Source of the DNA: Lachnospiraceae bacterium
Lineage (GTDB): Bacteria > Bacillota > Clostridia > Lachnospirales > Lachnospiraceae
Assembly (NCBI GenBank): GCA_015058015.1
Contig: SVDM01000013.1
Location: 1 to 64,000 of the forward strand
Length of the DNA stretch: 64,000 nucleotides
Reading direction: 5' to 3'
Position numbers and translations under genes: made by a program. The notes below the pieces were generated by a model. That model saw nothing but the letters and a program-made list of their open reading frames with translations, ran no database searches and was not told the DNA's origin. Positions 1 to 8,202 of the stretch are shown one piece after another. The stretch's first letter is position 1. Every line of letters starts with the position of its first letter.

Positions 1-8
1 AGAGGAGT

Positions 9-72
9 AAAATACTCGCATCTAGCATTTAGGTGCGATGTATTTTAGCGCCACGCCCTAAAACTAGGCGCT
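9..72. other. Two inverted repeats at window start
   Basis: AAAATAC (9-15) pairs with GTATTTT (40-46), with CGCA/TGCG inside the loop. AGCGCC (47-52) pairs with GGCGCT (67-72). No gene is seen in bases 1-195. These may be the terminator of a gene that ends before the window, but no clear T-tract follows on the plus strand. Confidence 0.35.
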
Positions 73-87
73 TACCCCCATTCTGCA

Positions 88-154
88 ATAAGCACTTCTT
101 ATCACCGGCTATCAAAATCCCATAATTTTCGAAACAAGTGAATAATGATAATAT
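88..154 (+). promoter_or_regulatory. LysR-type operator and promoter of the rhodanese fusion gene
   Basis: ATAAG (88-92), CACTT, CTTAT (98-102) form a dyad with a 5-nt spacer, continuing as CTTATCACC. A TGATAAT-type -10 lies at about 147-152 and has no good -35. The start site would be near 160, so the dyad centre sits at about -65. That is the usual place for the recognition half of a LysR-type activator. The same motif and spacing recur at 3628-3652. The operator assignment is inference. Confidence 0.5.
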
Positions 155-195
155 TGTACTCATCAAATTGAGGACCTAAGGAGAGGAGTACCCAC

Positions 196-1257
196 ATGGA
201 AGAGGCAGGATTCAAGACAATCACCCCAGAAGAATTTGCCGGACTAGACTTTAGTTTATACACCTTGGTGGACTTACGAGAGCCTGATGAACTACTTATC
301 AGTAGCATAGAGGGAGCTATTAATATTCCTTTCTCCAAGATATCAGGCGGTTTAAGCAAGATACCGAAGGATAAACCGGTAATACTCTACTGTCATTCCG
401 GAGATTTAAGTGAAGAGATAGCAGAACTCCTTTATGAACGTGGCTATGATGTGTCTCACGTGGAGGGAGGCTATGCGGCTTATCGGAAGCTGACGGAAGG
501 CGACACAGTTAAGCCGACAAAGAACAATAAAGCTTCCAGAGAATTTATAGATGCAAAGGGACTAAAGTGTCCCGGGCCTATAGTGAAAGTAGCAGACTAC
601 TTAAGGGAAAAACCAGACGGAACAAAGATTCATGTTGAAGCCACAGAGGATGCATTCTACTCAGACATTCGCATCTGGTGTGAAAGAACAGGCAATACAT
701 TAGAGAATATCTCCTTTGAAGAAGGTATTATCCGAGCAGACATTACAAAGAGTGAAAGGCCAGCAGAAAAGACATTAGTTTCTGCAGGAAATGATAAGAC
801 TTTCGTGGTATTTTCAGGAGATCTGGATAAAACCATAGCAGCCTTTATAATGGCAAATGGTGCCGCTGCAATGGGCAGAAACGTTACAATATTCTTCACC
901 TTTTGGGGTCTGAATATATTAAGAAGGCCTGACAAAGTAAAGGTAAAGAAGAAGTTTATAGAGAAGATGTTTGGATTTATGATGCCAAGAGGAACGAGAA
1001 AGCTTGGGCTTTCAAGAATGAACATGGCAGGAATGGGTGCCAAGATGATAAGGAGTATCATGAAGAGCAAAGGTGTGAGCTCCTTAGAGGAACTGGTAGA
1101 ATCGGCTAAGGCCCATGGAGTTCACCTTGTAGCATGTCAGATGTCCATGGATATAATGGGAATTCACAAAGAAGAATTGATTGACGGAGTGGAACTTGGT
1201 GGTGTATCAACATTCCTTGGTTCCGGAGAGCAATCGGATATGAGTTTATTTATATAG
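196..1257 (+). CDS. Rhodanese-TusA-DsrE fusion sulfur-relay protein
   Basis: A 353-residue cytosolic protein with three sulfur-handling domains in one chain. Residues 10-100 are a rhodanese domain with Cys66 in the active-site loop (YCHSGD). Residues 116-180 are TusA-like with the canonical CPGP motif (Cys125). Residues 200-353 are DsrE/DsrF-like with a conserved Cys at about 314 (VACQMSMDIMG). Each domain type carries persulfide sulfur on a cysteine, so the chain probably passes sulfane sulfur along internally. Similar triads occur as the C-terminal part of CoA-disulfide reductase-like proteins; here the flavin oxidoreductase part is absent. The ATG follows AGGAGAGGAG. The operator upstream matches that of the sulfur operon starting at 3768, which suggests shared control. 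The donor and acceptor of sulfur cannot be told from sequence. Confidence 0.85.
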   Translation: MEEAGFKTITPEEFAGLDFSLYTLVDLREPDELLISSIEGAINIPFSKISGGLSKIPKDKPVILYCHSGDLSEEIAELLYERGYDVSHVEGGYAAYRKLTEGDTVKPTKNNKASREFIDAKGLKCPGPIVKVADYLREKPDGTKIHVEATEDAFYSDIRIWCERTGNTLENISFEEGIIRADITKSERPAEKTLVSAGNDKTFVVFSGDLDKTIAAFIMANGAAAMGRNVTIFFTFWGLNILRRPDKVKVKKKFIEKMFGFMMPRGTRKLGLSRMNMAGMGAKMIRSIMKSKGVSSLEELVESAKAHGVHLVACQMSMDIMGIHKEELIDGVELGGVSTFLGSGEQSDMSLFI

Positions 1258-1276
1258 AATGATGGAGGAGACCCGG

Positions 1277-2557
1277 ATGAGAAAAGAACATTCATTAATA
1301 AAGAAAGCAGCAGCTTTTGGTCTGGCTTTGCTTGTGGCACTTAGCATAAGTCCTATCGGCTTTGTACAGGCGGAAGAAGAACAACCAGTAATAACTTCTC
1401 TTGAAGTGGTTAAGGTTAGTTATAACGAAAACGGAAAATACAATGAATTTACCCCGTCAATTCAGGTTACCATATCGGTTTTGGCAAAAGATCAGAACAA
1501 TAATCCCTTTTCGGGAGCCAAGCTTTACTATAAAGAAGATGAGAGTGAACGTTCATATACCCTGAGCAGAAAGACAAATGACGAGGGAATAGCAGAGTTT
1601 AAGTATAGTTATGGAATAGGAAGAAGCGAAGACAAGGCAGACTATAAAGCGGTATTTGCCACTTCAAGCAAATTTACAGAAGAGGACGTTACGACTACAA
1701 AGGAGCTTCATTTTGTAAAACAGAAGGCTGATGACCTGGTACTCTACACCAATCAGATCTTTGGAACAGCGCCGAACAGTAAAGACGGAAGAGTGATTAA
1801 GGTCCCGGATAATTATGAGATATGGTCGGGAGATGTACATGACGGAGCCCTTGTGGTAGGAAGCGGAGAATGGATAAGACCGGAAAACGGAGAGTTCAAC
1901 GGATTGTCATCAGGAGAGCAGCTCCTTAGATTCGGTGAAAGAATAGATGTCGAAACAGGTACCTTCTATTTTGCCTCTAACGCAAGGGACTTTACGGTGC
2001 CAAGAGGAGCATGGATTGTAGCAGCAGATGAGGAGACTTCCGAAAACATTGAGTTTGCTTATGGAAAAGAGCAGATAACCAATCCGGGAGGAACTGTTTA
2101 CCTCTATGCACAGGCAAAGGAAGGCATTGAGATTACAGGCGTAAGGGTAAACAAGCCAAATTATGTGAAAGAGGTAAGATACAGTAAAGAAGTTGGATTC
2201 GTAGTACTTGAAAGCGTAACCGGAAATGTAGTGGTATCCTTTGAAACAAAGCAGCAGGAACTTCCCAAAGAGGAGCCCGCAGAAGAGGTTAAGGAAGAGA
2301 GCGAAAACACAAATCTCGAAGAAAAGCCTGAGGTATTAGGAGAGGAATTTGTAAATAACGATAATAATACGACAGAGGCTTCGGTGGCAATTGCCAAGAA
2401 TCTACCGGCCTTAGAGAATGAAGGAAAAGATACAAGTGCAGTACTTGGTGCAGCATATGGCAGCACAGGAGATAATAATCCCCTTGCTCTTCTTCTTGCA
2501 ATTGCGCTTCTGTCAGGAATAACAGCCGCTTGGACAATTAAGCGAAAGAAAGCATAA
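1277..2557 (+). CDS. Secreted, membrane-anchored Ig-like protein of unknown function
   Basis: A 426-residue protein I do not recognise by name. Residues 1-33 form a signal peptide (basic start, hydrophobic core, cleavage near FVQA). Residues 40-140 look like an extracellular beta-sandwich domain, followed by a second beta-rich region to about residue 320. A Glu/Lys-rich linker follows, then a C-terminal hydrophobic segment (LALLLAIALLSGITAAW) and a basic tail. It is therefore anchored at the outer face. The C-terminal layout resembles sortase substrates, but I see only a weak YGSTGD sequence and no LPXTG. ATG 1277 was chosen over ATG 1259 because GGAGGAG lies just before it. The gene begins 19 nt after the rhodanese fusion, so the two are probably co-transcribed. 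Why a surface protein is paired with a cytosolic sulfur relay is unclear. Confidence 0.7.
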   Translation: MRKEHSLIKKAAAFGLALLVALSISPIGFVQAEEEQPVITSLEVVKVSYNENGKYNEFTPSIQVTISVLAKDQNNNPFSGAKLYYKEDESERSYTLSRKTNDEGIAEFKYSYGIGRSEDKADYKAVFATSSKFTEEDVTTTKELHFVKQKADDLVLYTNQIFGTAPNSKDGRVIKVPDNYEIWSGDVHDGALVVGSGEWIRPENGEFNGLSSGEQLLRFGERIDVETGTFYFASNARDFTVPRGAWIVAADEETSENIEFAYGKEQITNPGGTVYLYAQAKEGIEITGVRVNKPNYVKEVRYSKEVGFVVLESVTGNVVVSFETKQQELPKEEPAEEVKEESENTNLEEKPEVLGEEFVNNDNNTTEASVAIAKNLPALENEGKDTSAVLGAAYGSTGDNNPLALLLAIALLSGITAAWTIKRKKA

Positions 2558-2594
2558 TAAATATTGCTAAATGGGTACTAAAACAAATATAATA

Positions 2595-2629
2595 ACGGGG
2601 AAGAGTGATAAATGCTCTTTCCCGTTTTT
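2595..2629 (+). terminator. Rho-independent terminator
   Basis: CGGGGAAGAG (2596-2605) pairs, with one wobble, with CTCTTTCCCG (2615-2624), followed by TTTTT. It ends the rhodanese/surface-protein unit. The ATG at 2612 lies inside this hairpin and is not a credible start for the next gene. Confidence 0.75.
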
Positions 2630-2662
2630 CGCATTAAGGCTTTAGTTTTGGAGGAAAACAAA

Positions 2663-3568
2663 TTGACAATCAATCAATTAAAATACGTTATCACAATTTC
2701 AAAATCATCATCCATGCGAGAAGCTGCCGGAAGCCTGTTTGTATCACAGCCGGCCCTTTCGGCATCCATCGCGGAATTAGAGGCTGAGCTTGGAATGGTA
2801 CTCTTTGAAAGAACCAACAAGGGAGTCAGGATTACACCTGAAGGAAAAGATTTTCTTGAGTATGCCAAGAAGGTAATCGGTCAGTATTCCGTATTAGAGG
2901 AGCGGTATCTGTCCGAAGACAAGCATAAGGAGAGATTCTTTGTATCAACTCAGCATTACACCTTCGCTATAAAGTGCTTTACCAAGGTAGTTAAGGCATT
3001 TGATCCCGAGACTTATGAGTTTAATATCCACGAAACCAGGACGGGAGAAGTTCTTGAAAATGTCAGGGACTTAAAAAGCGAAGTAGGGGTTGTGTCCTTT
3101 ACCGGCGATACTGAGAAGATATTAAAAAAGCTTATTAAGGAGTATCAGCTTGAGTTTGTACCCCTTATGACAAGAGAGACCTACGTATACTTCTGGAAAA
3201 ATCACCCCTTAGCAAACAGAGACTCGGTTTCCATAGAAGAACTTGGGGAATACCCTTGTGTCTCATTTGAACAGGGATCTGAGAATGACTTCTATCTTAA
3301 TGAAGAAGCTTTGGGTAATTATCACTTTAAGAAGATGATAAAGTCAGACGACCGTGCCACATCCATGGAGATTATAGCGGAGCTGGGAGGCTATTCTATA
3401 GGTTCCGGAATGCTATCCGGCCAGGGACAGGTCTTAAAGGGTCTGATATCCGTTAAGCTAAAAGAAGAGGACCCATTAACAATAGGATATATCACCAGAA
3501 AGGGTCATAAGCTGTCCTCTTTTGCTAAGGCATATGTAGATGAATTAAATGAATATAAAGAAATATAA
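2663..3568 (+). CDS. LysR-family transcriptional regulator (CysB/CysL-like)
   Basis: A 301-residue LysR-type regulator. The N-terminal winged helix-turn-helix covers residues 1-60 (SSSMREAAGSLFVSQPALSA is the HTH). A periplasmic-binding-like effector domain fills the rest. The family is usually 290-310 residues long. The start is a TTG at 2663 preceded by GGAGGAAAA. Upstream ATG 2612 would read through the previous terminator. The gene sits between two sulfur transcription units that share a dyad operator, so it is the likely activator of both. By analogy with CysB and CysL the ligand may be a sulfur or O-acetyl amino acid metabolite. That is inference from context, since ligand residues cannot be read reliably. 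Confidence 0.85.
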   Translation: MTINQLKYVITISKSSSMREAAGSLFVSQPALSASIAELEAELGMVLFERTNKGVRITPEGKDFLEYAKKVIGQYSVLEERYLSEDKHKERFFVSTQHYTFAIKCFTKVVKAFDPETYEFNIHETRTGEVLENVRDLKSEVGVVSFTGDTEKILKKLIKEYQLEFVPLMTRETYVYFWKNHPLANRDSVSIEELGEYPCVSFEQGSENDFYLNEEALGNYHFKKMIKSDDRATSMEIIAELGGYSIGSGMLSGQGQVLKGLISVKLKEEDPLTIGYITRKGHKLSSFAKAYVDELNEYKEI

Positions 3569-3580
3569 ATCCCAGAGGGG

Positions 3581-3615
3581 GAAAGCCTTGAATTATCAAG
3601 GCTTTCTCTTTTTTT
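3581..3615 (+). terminator. Rho-independent terminator after the LysR gene
   Basis: GAAAGCCTTGA (3581-3591) and TCAAGGCTTTC (3596-3606) form a perfect 11-bp stem with a 4-nt loop. A T-rich tract follows at 3607-3615. Confidence 0.9.
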
Positions 3616-3627
3616 ATGGCAAAATAT

Positions 3628-3699
3628 CAGTGATAAGCATAACTTATCACTGGTTACAAATTCAAACGAATTTTCAAATGCCGGAAGTGCTGTTATTAT
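3628..3699 (+). promoter_or_regulatory. Dyad operator and promoter of the sulfur operon
   Basis: CAGTGATAAG (3628-3637), CATAA, CTTATCACTG (3643-3652) is a perfect 10-bp inverted repeat. A TATTAT -10 (3694-3699) has a weak TTTTCA -35 17 bp upstream (3671-3676). The weak -35 fits an activator-dependent promoter. The inferred start near 3706 puts the dyad centre at about -66. The motif matches that at 88-102. Confidence 0.6.
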
Positions 3700-3719
3700 T
3701 AACAACATAAATCATACAA

Positions 3720-3743
3720 CTTGTGAGAGACATTTATCACAAG
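3720..3743. promoter_or_regulatory. Second inverted repeat in the sulfur-operon leader
   Basis: CTTGTGA (3720-3726) and TCACAAG (3737-3743) form a 7-bp dyad between the inferred start site and the first gene. It could be a second regulator site or an RNA hairpin. No function is assigned. Confidence 0.35.
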
Positions 3744-3767
3744 AAGATAAGAATCAAGGTGAGAGAG

Positions 3768-4817
3768 ATGTATATTCAAGTAAAAAACGTAAGCAAGAGT
3801 TTTGGAGATTTCAAAGCATCCAAAGATGTGAGCTTTGAGATAGAAAAAGGAAAGCTTATAGGACTCCTTGGACCGTCAGGAAGCGGCAAGACCACTATAC
3901 TTCGAATGTTGGCCGGTCTCGAAAAGCAAGACTCCGGAGATATCTACATCAACGGCAAGTTGGTCAATGACCTTCCTGCAAGCAAAAGAGGTGTAGGCTT
4001 CGTATTCCAGAATTACGCATTGTTTCCTTACCTTACCGTATATGACAACATAGCCTACGGTTTGAAGATACAAAAAAAGAGTAAAGAATTCATTACTAAT
4101 AGAGTAAAAGAACTTCTGGATCTGGTGGGATTACCCGGGCTGGAGAAGCGATATCCCGATCAGCTATCCGGCGGACAGAAACAAAGAATTGCTCTTGCAA
4201 GAGCATTGGCTCCGGAGCCGGAAGTTCTCCTCCTTGACGAACCCTTCGCAGCAATAGATGCGAAGATAAGACAGGAACTAAGAACCTGGCTTAGAGAAAC
4301 CATAGATAAGATCGGTATTACAAGCGTATTTGTTACACACGATCAAGACGAGGCCATAGAGGTGGCAGATGAAATAATCATTACAAATGAGGGAAGAGTG
4401 GAGCAGGTAGGTAATCCTGCAGACATATACTTAAATCCCCAGACACCTTTCGTGGCTCAGTTTATTGGAAAGAGCTCGGTGATAGAAGATTATGGCAGAT
4501 TAAAGGGATTCGATTCTCTGGGAGATAACACCAAAGCCATAATAAGACCGGAGTTCGTAGAGATAATAAAGGGAGATGAAAAATCCATCTATGAAGAGGC
4601 CTTAGTTGAGCAAAGCATATTCAGAGGAAACTATTTTGAGACCTTGCTTAATGTGAATGAAATAAGACTAAGAGCCAACGCTCCCTTATCCAACGGCCCC
4701 TTAAAGGCAGGAGATAAGATAAACATTCTTATAAATCAGATATATGTATTCGATGAGGATACGACAACAACAGTTACCAACGCAGGACTTGATGATTCAA
4801 CCTGGTATTACATTTAA
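3768..4817 (+). CDS. ABC transporter ATP-binding protein, sulfonate/sulfate-ester type
   Basis: A 349-residue ATPase of an importer. Walker A is GPSGSGKTT, the Q-loop lies near VFQNYALFPYLT, the signature is LSGGQKQR, Walker B is VLLLDEP, and the switch His is in VTHDQDEA. The C-terminal 110 residues look like an OB/TOBE regulatory domain, as in CysA and PotA. The ATP-binding half is CysA-like, whereas the partner permease (4831-5607) is of the SsuC/TauC type. This is a mixed set, so the substrate (sulfate, sulfonate or sulfate ester) is not settled by sequence alone. ATG 3768 (AAGGTGAG upstream) is preferred to GTG 3723, which lies inside the leader dyad. It is the first gene of the nine-step sulfur operon. 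Confidence 0.85.
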   Translation: MYIQVKNVSKSFGDFKASKDVSFEIEKGKLIGLLGPSGSGKTTILRMLAGLEKQDSGDIYINGKLVNDLPASKRGVGFVFQNYALFPYLTVYDNIAYGLKIQKKSKEFITNRVKELLDLVGLPGLEKRYPDQLSGGQKQRIALARALAPEPEVLLLDEPFAAIDAKIRQELRTWLRETIDKIGITSVFVTHDQDEAIEVADEIIITNEGRVEQVGNPADIYLNPQTPFVAQFIGKSSVIEDYGRLKGFDSLGDNTKAIIRPEFVEIIKGDEKSIYEEALVEQSIFRGNYFETLLNVNEIRLRANAPLSNGPLKAGDKINILINQIYVFDEDTTTTVTNAGLDDSTWYYI

Positions 4818-4830
4818 GGAGGATGGAAAG

Positions 4831-5607
4831 ATGACAACAGAAAAAATTTCAATTCCCCAAAGAATACTGAAGATTGGCATCATCTCCTGGATTATAGTTT
4901 TGCTGATATGGGGACTGGCATCATTATCATATGATGAAATATTCCTCCCGAGTCCCGGGGAAACGGCAAGCGCACTGAAAGCCCTTATAGATGAAGGAAA
5001 GCTGTGGGAAGATATTGTAGCTTCTGTAGCAAGAGTACTTCAGGGCTGGATTATTGCAATAGTGTTTGCTGTACCCTTAGGACTTATCGTGGGACATTTC
5101 AAGATTGCCAGATGGTTGGTGGAACCAATCCTTAGTTTATTCAGATTCGTTCCCGCCATAGCCCTTACTTCACTGTTTCTAATGTGGTTCGGAGTAGAGG
5201 ACGAATCGAAGATAGCTCTTATTATATATGCGGCTTTCTTCCCCATATTTGTCAACACCATAGCAGGAGTTGTATCAACAGATTCTTCTTTGGTGGAGGC
5301 AGCAGGCTGTATGGGCGCTTCGAAGATACGAGTATTCTTCACGGTGGTTGTCCCTTCAGCGGTTCCAAACATCTTTACGGGAATCAGATTGGGACTTGGA
5401 AGTGCAATTATCTGTGTTGTTGCAGCAGAGATGCTGGTAGGCAACAACGGACTGGGATACTTAATCCAAAGTTCACGAATGTATTACAAAACATCCTGGG
5501 CATTTGCAGGAATAGTAACCTTGGCCCTTATAGGATTTGTAGCAGACAGATTATTGCAGCACTTAGGAATAGTATTTTTGAAGCATTACGGTGTAAGAAA
5601 AGCATAA
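4831..5607 (+). CDS. ABC transporter permease, SsuC/TauC family
   Basis: A 258-residue inner-membrane permease with about six membrane spans. The EAA loop (EAAGCMGASKIRVFFTVVVPSAVP) is typical of the NitT/TauT family, which imports nitrate, taurine, alkanesulfonates and sulfate esters. The start at ATG 4831 follows AAGGAGG at 4816. It lies 13 nt after the ATPase stop. It forms the importer with the genes on either side. Length is normal for the family. Confidence 0.88.
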   Translation: MTTEKISIPQRILKIGIISWIIVLLIWGLASLSYDEIFLPSPGETASALKALIDEGKLWEDIVASVARVLQGWIIAIVFAVPLGLIVGHFKIARWLVEPILSLFRFVPAIALTSLFLMWFGVEDESKIALIIYAAFFPIFVNTIAGVVSTDSSLVEAAGCMGASKIRVFFTVVVPSAVPNIFTGIRLGLGSAIICVVAAEMLVGNNGLGYLIQSSRMYYKTSWAFAGIVTLALIGFVADRLLQHLGIVFLKHYGVRKA

Positions 5608-5644
5608 ATTGAAATTAATAATTGAGAAAGTTGAGGATTAGAAA

Positions 5645-6676
5645 ATGAAAAAGAGATTATTAGGAGTATTACTTACCATATCAGTAATTGCAGGAGCCTT
5701 AGCCGGATGCGGCGGTAATAAGAACCAGGCTTCAAGCACAGCAGCAACAGGCGAGGGCGGACTTAAAGTATTAAGAAACGCAGTAATGACAGGTCAGCTT
5801 GATCAGTACGCTACAGAAGTAGGCCTGTGGCAGGGTATTTTCAAGAAACATGGAATAGACTTAAAGACCAATGAATTCGTAGCAGGTATCAATACTATCG
5901 ATGCTATTGTAAATGGACAGGCCGATGTGGGAATGATGGCAGATTATGCAGCAGTTAACAGAATCGGTAACACACAGGATAATACAGACCTTCGTATTTT
6001 CTCAGAGCTTAGCGGTGGCGGCATCAGATCAGGCGGATTATATGTTCCCGAGAAGTATGCAAAGGACCTTAAGTCATTAGATGGATCAGAAGGTTTTGTA
6101 ACCCATACCGGAACAGTTTCAGATTATTATGCAGCACGCATTATCGAGTATATCGGCCTTGATTATAACAAGCAGAAACTTCTTAATGCAGACTCAACCC
6201 AGACTCAGCTTGCCCTTGTAAAGAACAATCAGGCATCAGCAATCTTTGCGGTAGGTTCTCAGGCAAAATACGTGGAAGAGTACGGTTGGAAGCTGGTTGC
6301 AACAGTAGATGAGTTAAAGATTACAACAGGTGCTTACTATCTTGCAAAAGAGGGATACATCAAGGAGAACAAGCAGCTTTTGGCAGATTATCTTACAGCT
6401 ATCGCAGAATCAGTTAAGTATATCGATGAACACTTTGATGAGTCAGCCAAATACCTTGCAGACAAGCTTGGAGTAAAGGAAGAAGATTTCAAACTTCAGT
6501 GGAAGGGATATGAGCTTAGAAGCGGATTCTCAGAGGATGCAGCTAAGCACCTTGAGGAGATTGAGAAGTGGGCCTTTGGTGCAGGCAGATTCAAAAAAGA
6601 CTACAACATAAGAGACTTTATTAACACAGAAGCAATAGAGATTGCTTTTCCGGACAAGGTTACATTAAAGAAATAG
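5645..6676 (+). CDS. Substrate-binding lipoprotein, SsuA/TauA (NMT1-like) family
   Basis: A 343-residue extracytoplasmic binding protein. A lipoprotein signal peptide ends in LAGC (Cys at about 21), followed by a Ser/Ala linker. The body is an NMT1/SsuA-type periplasmic-binding fold (LKVLRNAVMTGQLDQYATEVG; INTIDAIVNGQADVGMM). Related proteins bind taurine, alkanesulfonates, aromatic sulfonates or sulfate esters, and thiamine precursors. The sulfur operon context favours an organosulfur ligand. The next gene, an arylsulfotransferase-like protein, points to aryl sulfates. This is inference. Confidence 0.85.
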   Translation: MKKRLLGVLLTISVIAGALAGCGGNKNQASSTAATGEGGLKVLRNAVMTGQLDQYATEVGLWQGIFKKHGIDLKTNEFVAGINTIDAIVNGQADVGMMADYAAVNRIGNTQDNTDLRIFSELSGGGIRSGGLYVPEKYAKDLKSLDGSEGFVTHTGTVSDYYAARIIEYIGLDYNKQKLLNADSTQTQLALVKNNQASAIFAVGSQAKYVEEYGWKLVATVDELKITTGAYYLAKEGYIKENKQLLADYLTAIAESVKYIDEHFDESAKYLADKLGVKEEDFKLQWKGYELRSGFSEDAAKHLEEIEKWAFGAGRFKKDYNIRDFINTEAIEIAFPDKVTLKK

Positions 6677-6691
6677 TAGGAGGAAAAGAGA

Positions 6692-8191
6692 ATGGGATAT
6701 CCAAGCGTTTACCCCACAGGGGTTACATTATATAACAAAGACAAAACATATAACGGTTATACAATCTATCCTTCAGCAAAAGGAGCCCTTCTTATTGACA
6801 TGAACGGCAATGAGGTTAATCTTTGGGCCGGTCTTGGAGGCTTCCCCAACAAGATTCTTCCCGGTGGATATGTTCTTGGAACCACAGGAGCAAGAGCCGG
6901 CAAGAATGCATACCAGGACCAGCTTGACTTGGTGCAGGTAGACTGGGAGGGCAACATAGTATGGAAGTTCGACCATACGGAACTGGTGGAAGACCCGGGC
7001 AAAGAGCCTCAGTGGCAGGCCAGACAGCACCATGACTTCCAGCGTGAGGGCAACACGGTAGGATATTATTACCCCGGTGGAGAGCCCAAGACAGACAGCG
7101 GTAATACAATCTTACTTACCCATGAAAATGTCATCAATCACGCTATATCAGACAAGAAACTTATAGATGACAAGATTATTGAAGTTGATTGGGAAGGCAA
7201 TATCCTCTGGAGCTGGCGAGCTTCAGACCACTTCGAGGAGTTTGATTTTGATGAAGCAGCCAAGAACACTTTGGCAAGAAACCCAAGCATCCACGAGGAA
7301 GCCGGCGGTGACTGGTTACATATTAACTGCGTGTCCGTCTTAGGAAAGAATAAGTGGTACGATGCGGGAGATGAAAGATTCCATCCCGATAACCTGATAT
7401 TTGATTCAAGAAATGCCAACATTCTTGCAATTATAAGTAAGAAGACGGGAGAAATCGTATGGCAGATCGGTCCTGATTTCAGCAAGACTCCGGAGCTTAG
7501 AAAGCTGGGATGGATAATCGGGCAGCATCATTTTCATATGATTCCAAAGGGACTTCCCGGAGAAGGAAATCTTCTGGTATTCGATAACGGCGGCGAAGGG
7601 GGATATGGAGTACCCAATCCTGCATCCGCTACAGGCAACAATAATGCCAGAAGAGATTATTCAAGAGTATTGGAGTTCAACCCCTTAACCCTTGAGATAG
7701 TATGGCAGTACACACCCCTTGAGGCCGGATTCTTACTTTTCTCCGATGCCTCTAAGTTCTACAGCTCATACATCAGCTCGGCACAGAGACTTCCAAACGG
7801 TAATACCTTTATTACTGAAGGCTCTGACGGAAGACTTATAGAGGTTACTCCTGACCATGAGATTGTATGGGAATACATTAATCCATATTCAAAGGGTGTT
7901 GCAGGTAAGTTCTCCATGAACATGATCTACCGTGCATACAGAGTTCCCTACGAGTGGGTTCCTCAGGCAACCCATGCTGAGGAAGTATCAATTAAGCCCC
8001 TTCTTCCGGAGACTTTCAGAGTACCGGGAGCATCAAAGGGTGAAGGAACCGGAAAGGTGACAACTGTTGCAGGAGTAGATCCCAACAAAACCACCATTAC
8101 CGGTGTGGGAAGCGATGAGAAAGAAGAAGACGAGAAAGTTGACTTCTGCGTCGTATCCGTTAAAAAGAAAGATTTGGAGAAAATCGGTTAG
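6692..8191 (+). CDS. Arylsulfotransferase (AssT) family protein, predicted cytosolic
   Basis: A 499-residue member of the bacterial arylsulfotransferase family, a beta-propeller in known structures. Repeated blades read like DWEGNIVWKF, VDWEGNILWSW and LPNGNTFITEG. Conserved histidines occur in DWLHINCV (about 210) and in GQHHFHMIPKG (about 278-281). Known AssT enzymes move a sulfuryl group between phenols through a sulfated histidine and are exported. This one starts MGYPSVYP with no signal peptide, so it should act inside the cell on what the ABC importer brings in. The last 60 residues are charged and look disordered. AGGAGG lies before ATG 6692, 15 nt after the binding-protein stop. How transfer chemistry would feed sulfite to the reductase encoded two genes downstream is unexplained. 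Confidence 0.8.
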   Translation: MGYPSVYPTGVTLYNKDKTYNGYTIYPSAKGALLIDMNGNEVNLWAGLGGFPNKILPGGYVLGTTGARAGKNAYQDQLDLVQVDWEGNIVWKFDHTELVEDPGKEPQWQARQHHDFQREGNTVGYYYPGGEPKTDSGNTILLTHENVINHAISDKKLIDDKIIEVDWEGNILWSWRASDHFEEFDFDEAAKNTLARNPSIHEEAGGDWLHINCVSVLGKNKWYDAGDERFHPDNLIFDSRNANILAIISKKTGEIVWQIGPDFSKTPELRKLGWIIGQHHFHMIPKGLPGEGNLLVFDNGGEGGYGVPNPASATGNNNARRDYSRVLEFNPLTLEIVWQYTPLEAGFLLFSDASKFYSSYISSAQRLPNGNTFITEGSDGRLIEVTPDHEIVWEYINPYSKGVAGKFSMNMIYRAYRVPYEWVPQATHAEEVSIKPLLPETFRVPGASKGEGTGKVTTVAGVDPNKTTITGVGSDEKEEDEKVDFCVVSVKKKDLEKIG

Positions 8192-8202
8192 GGGTTTTAT
8201 AC

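Noticed and set aside
2612-2662. ATG 2612 as start of the LysR gene
   Set aside because: It lies in the loop of a terminator. The TTG at 2663 has GGAGG at proper distance and matches the family start.
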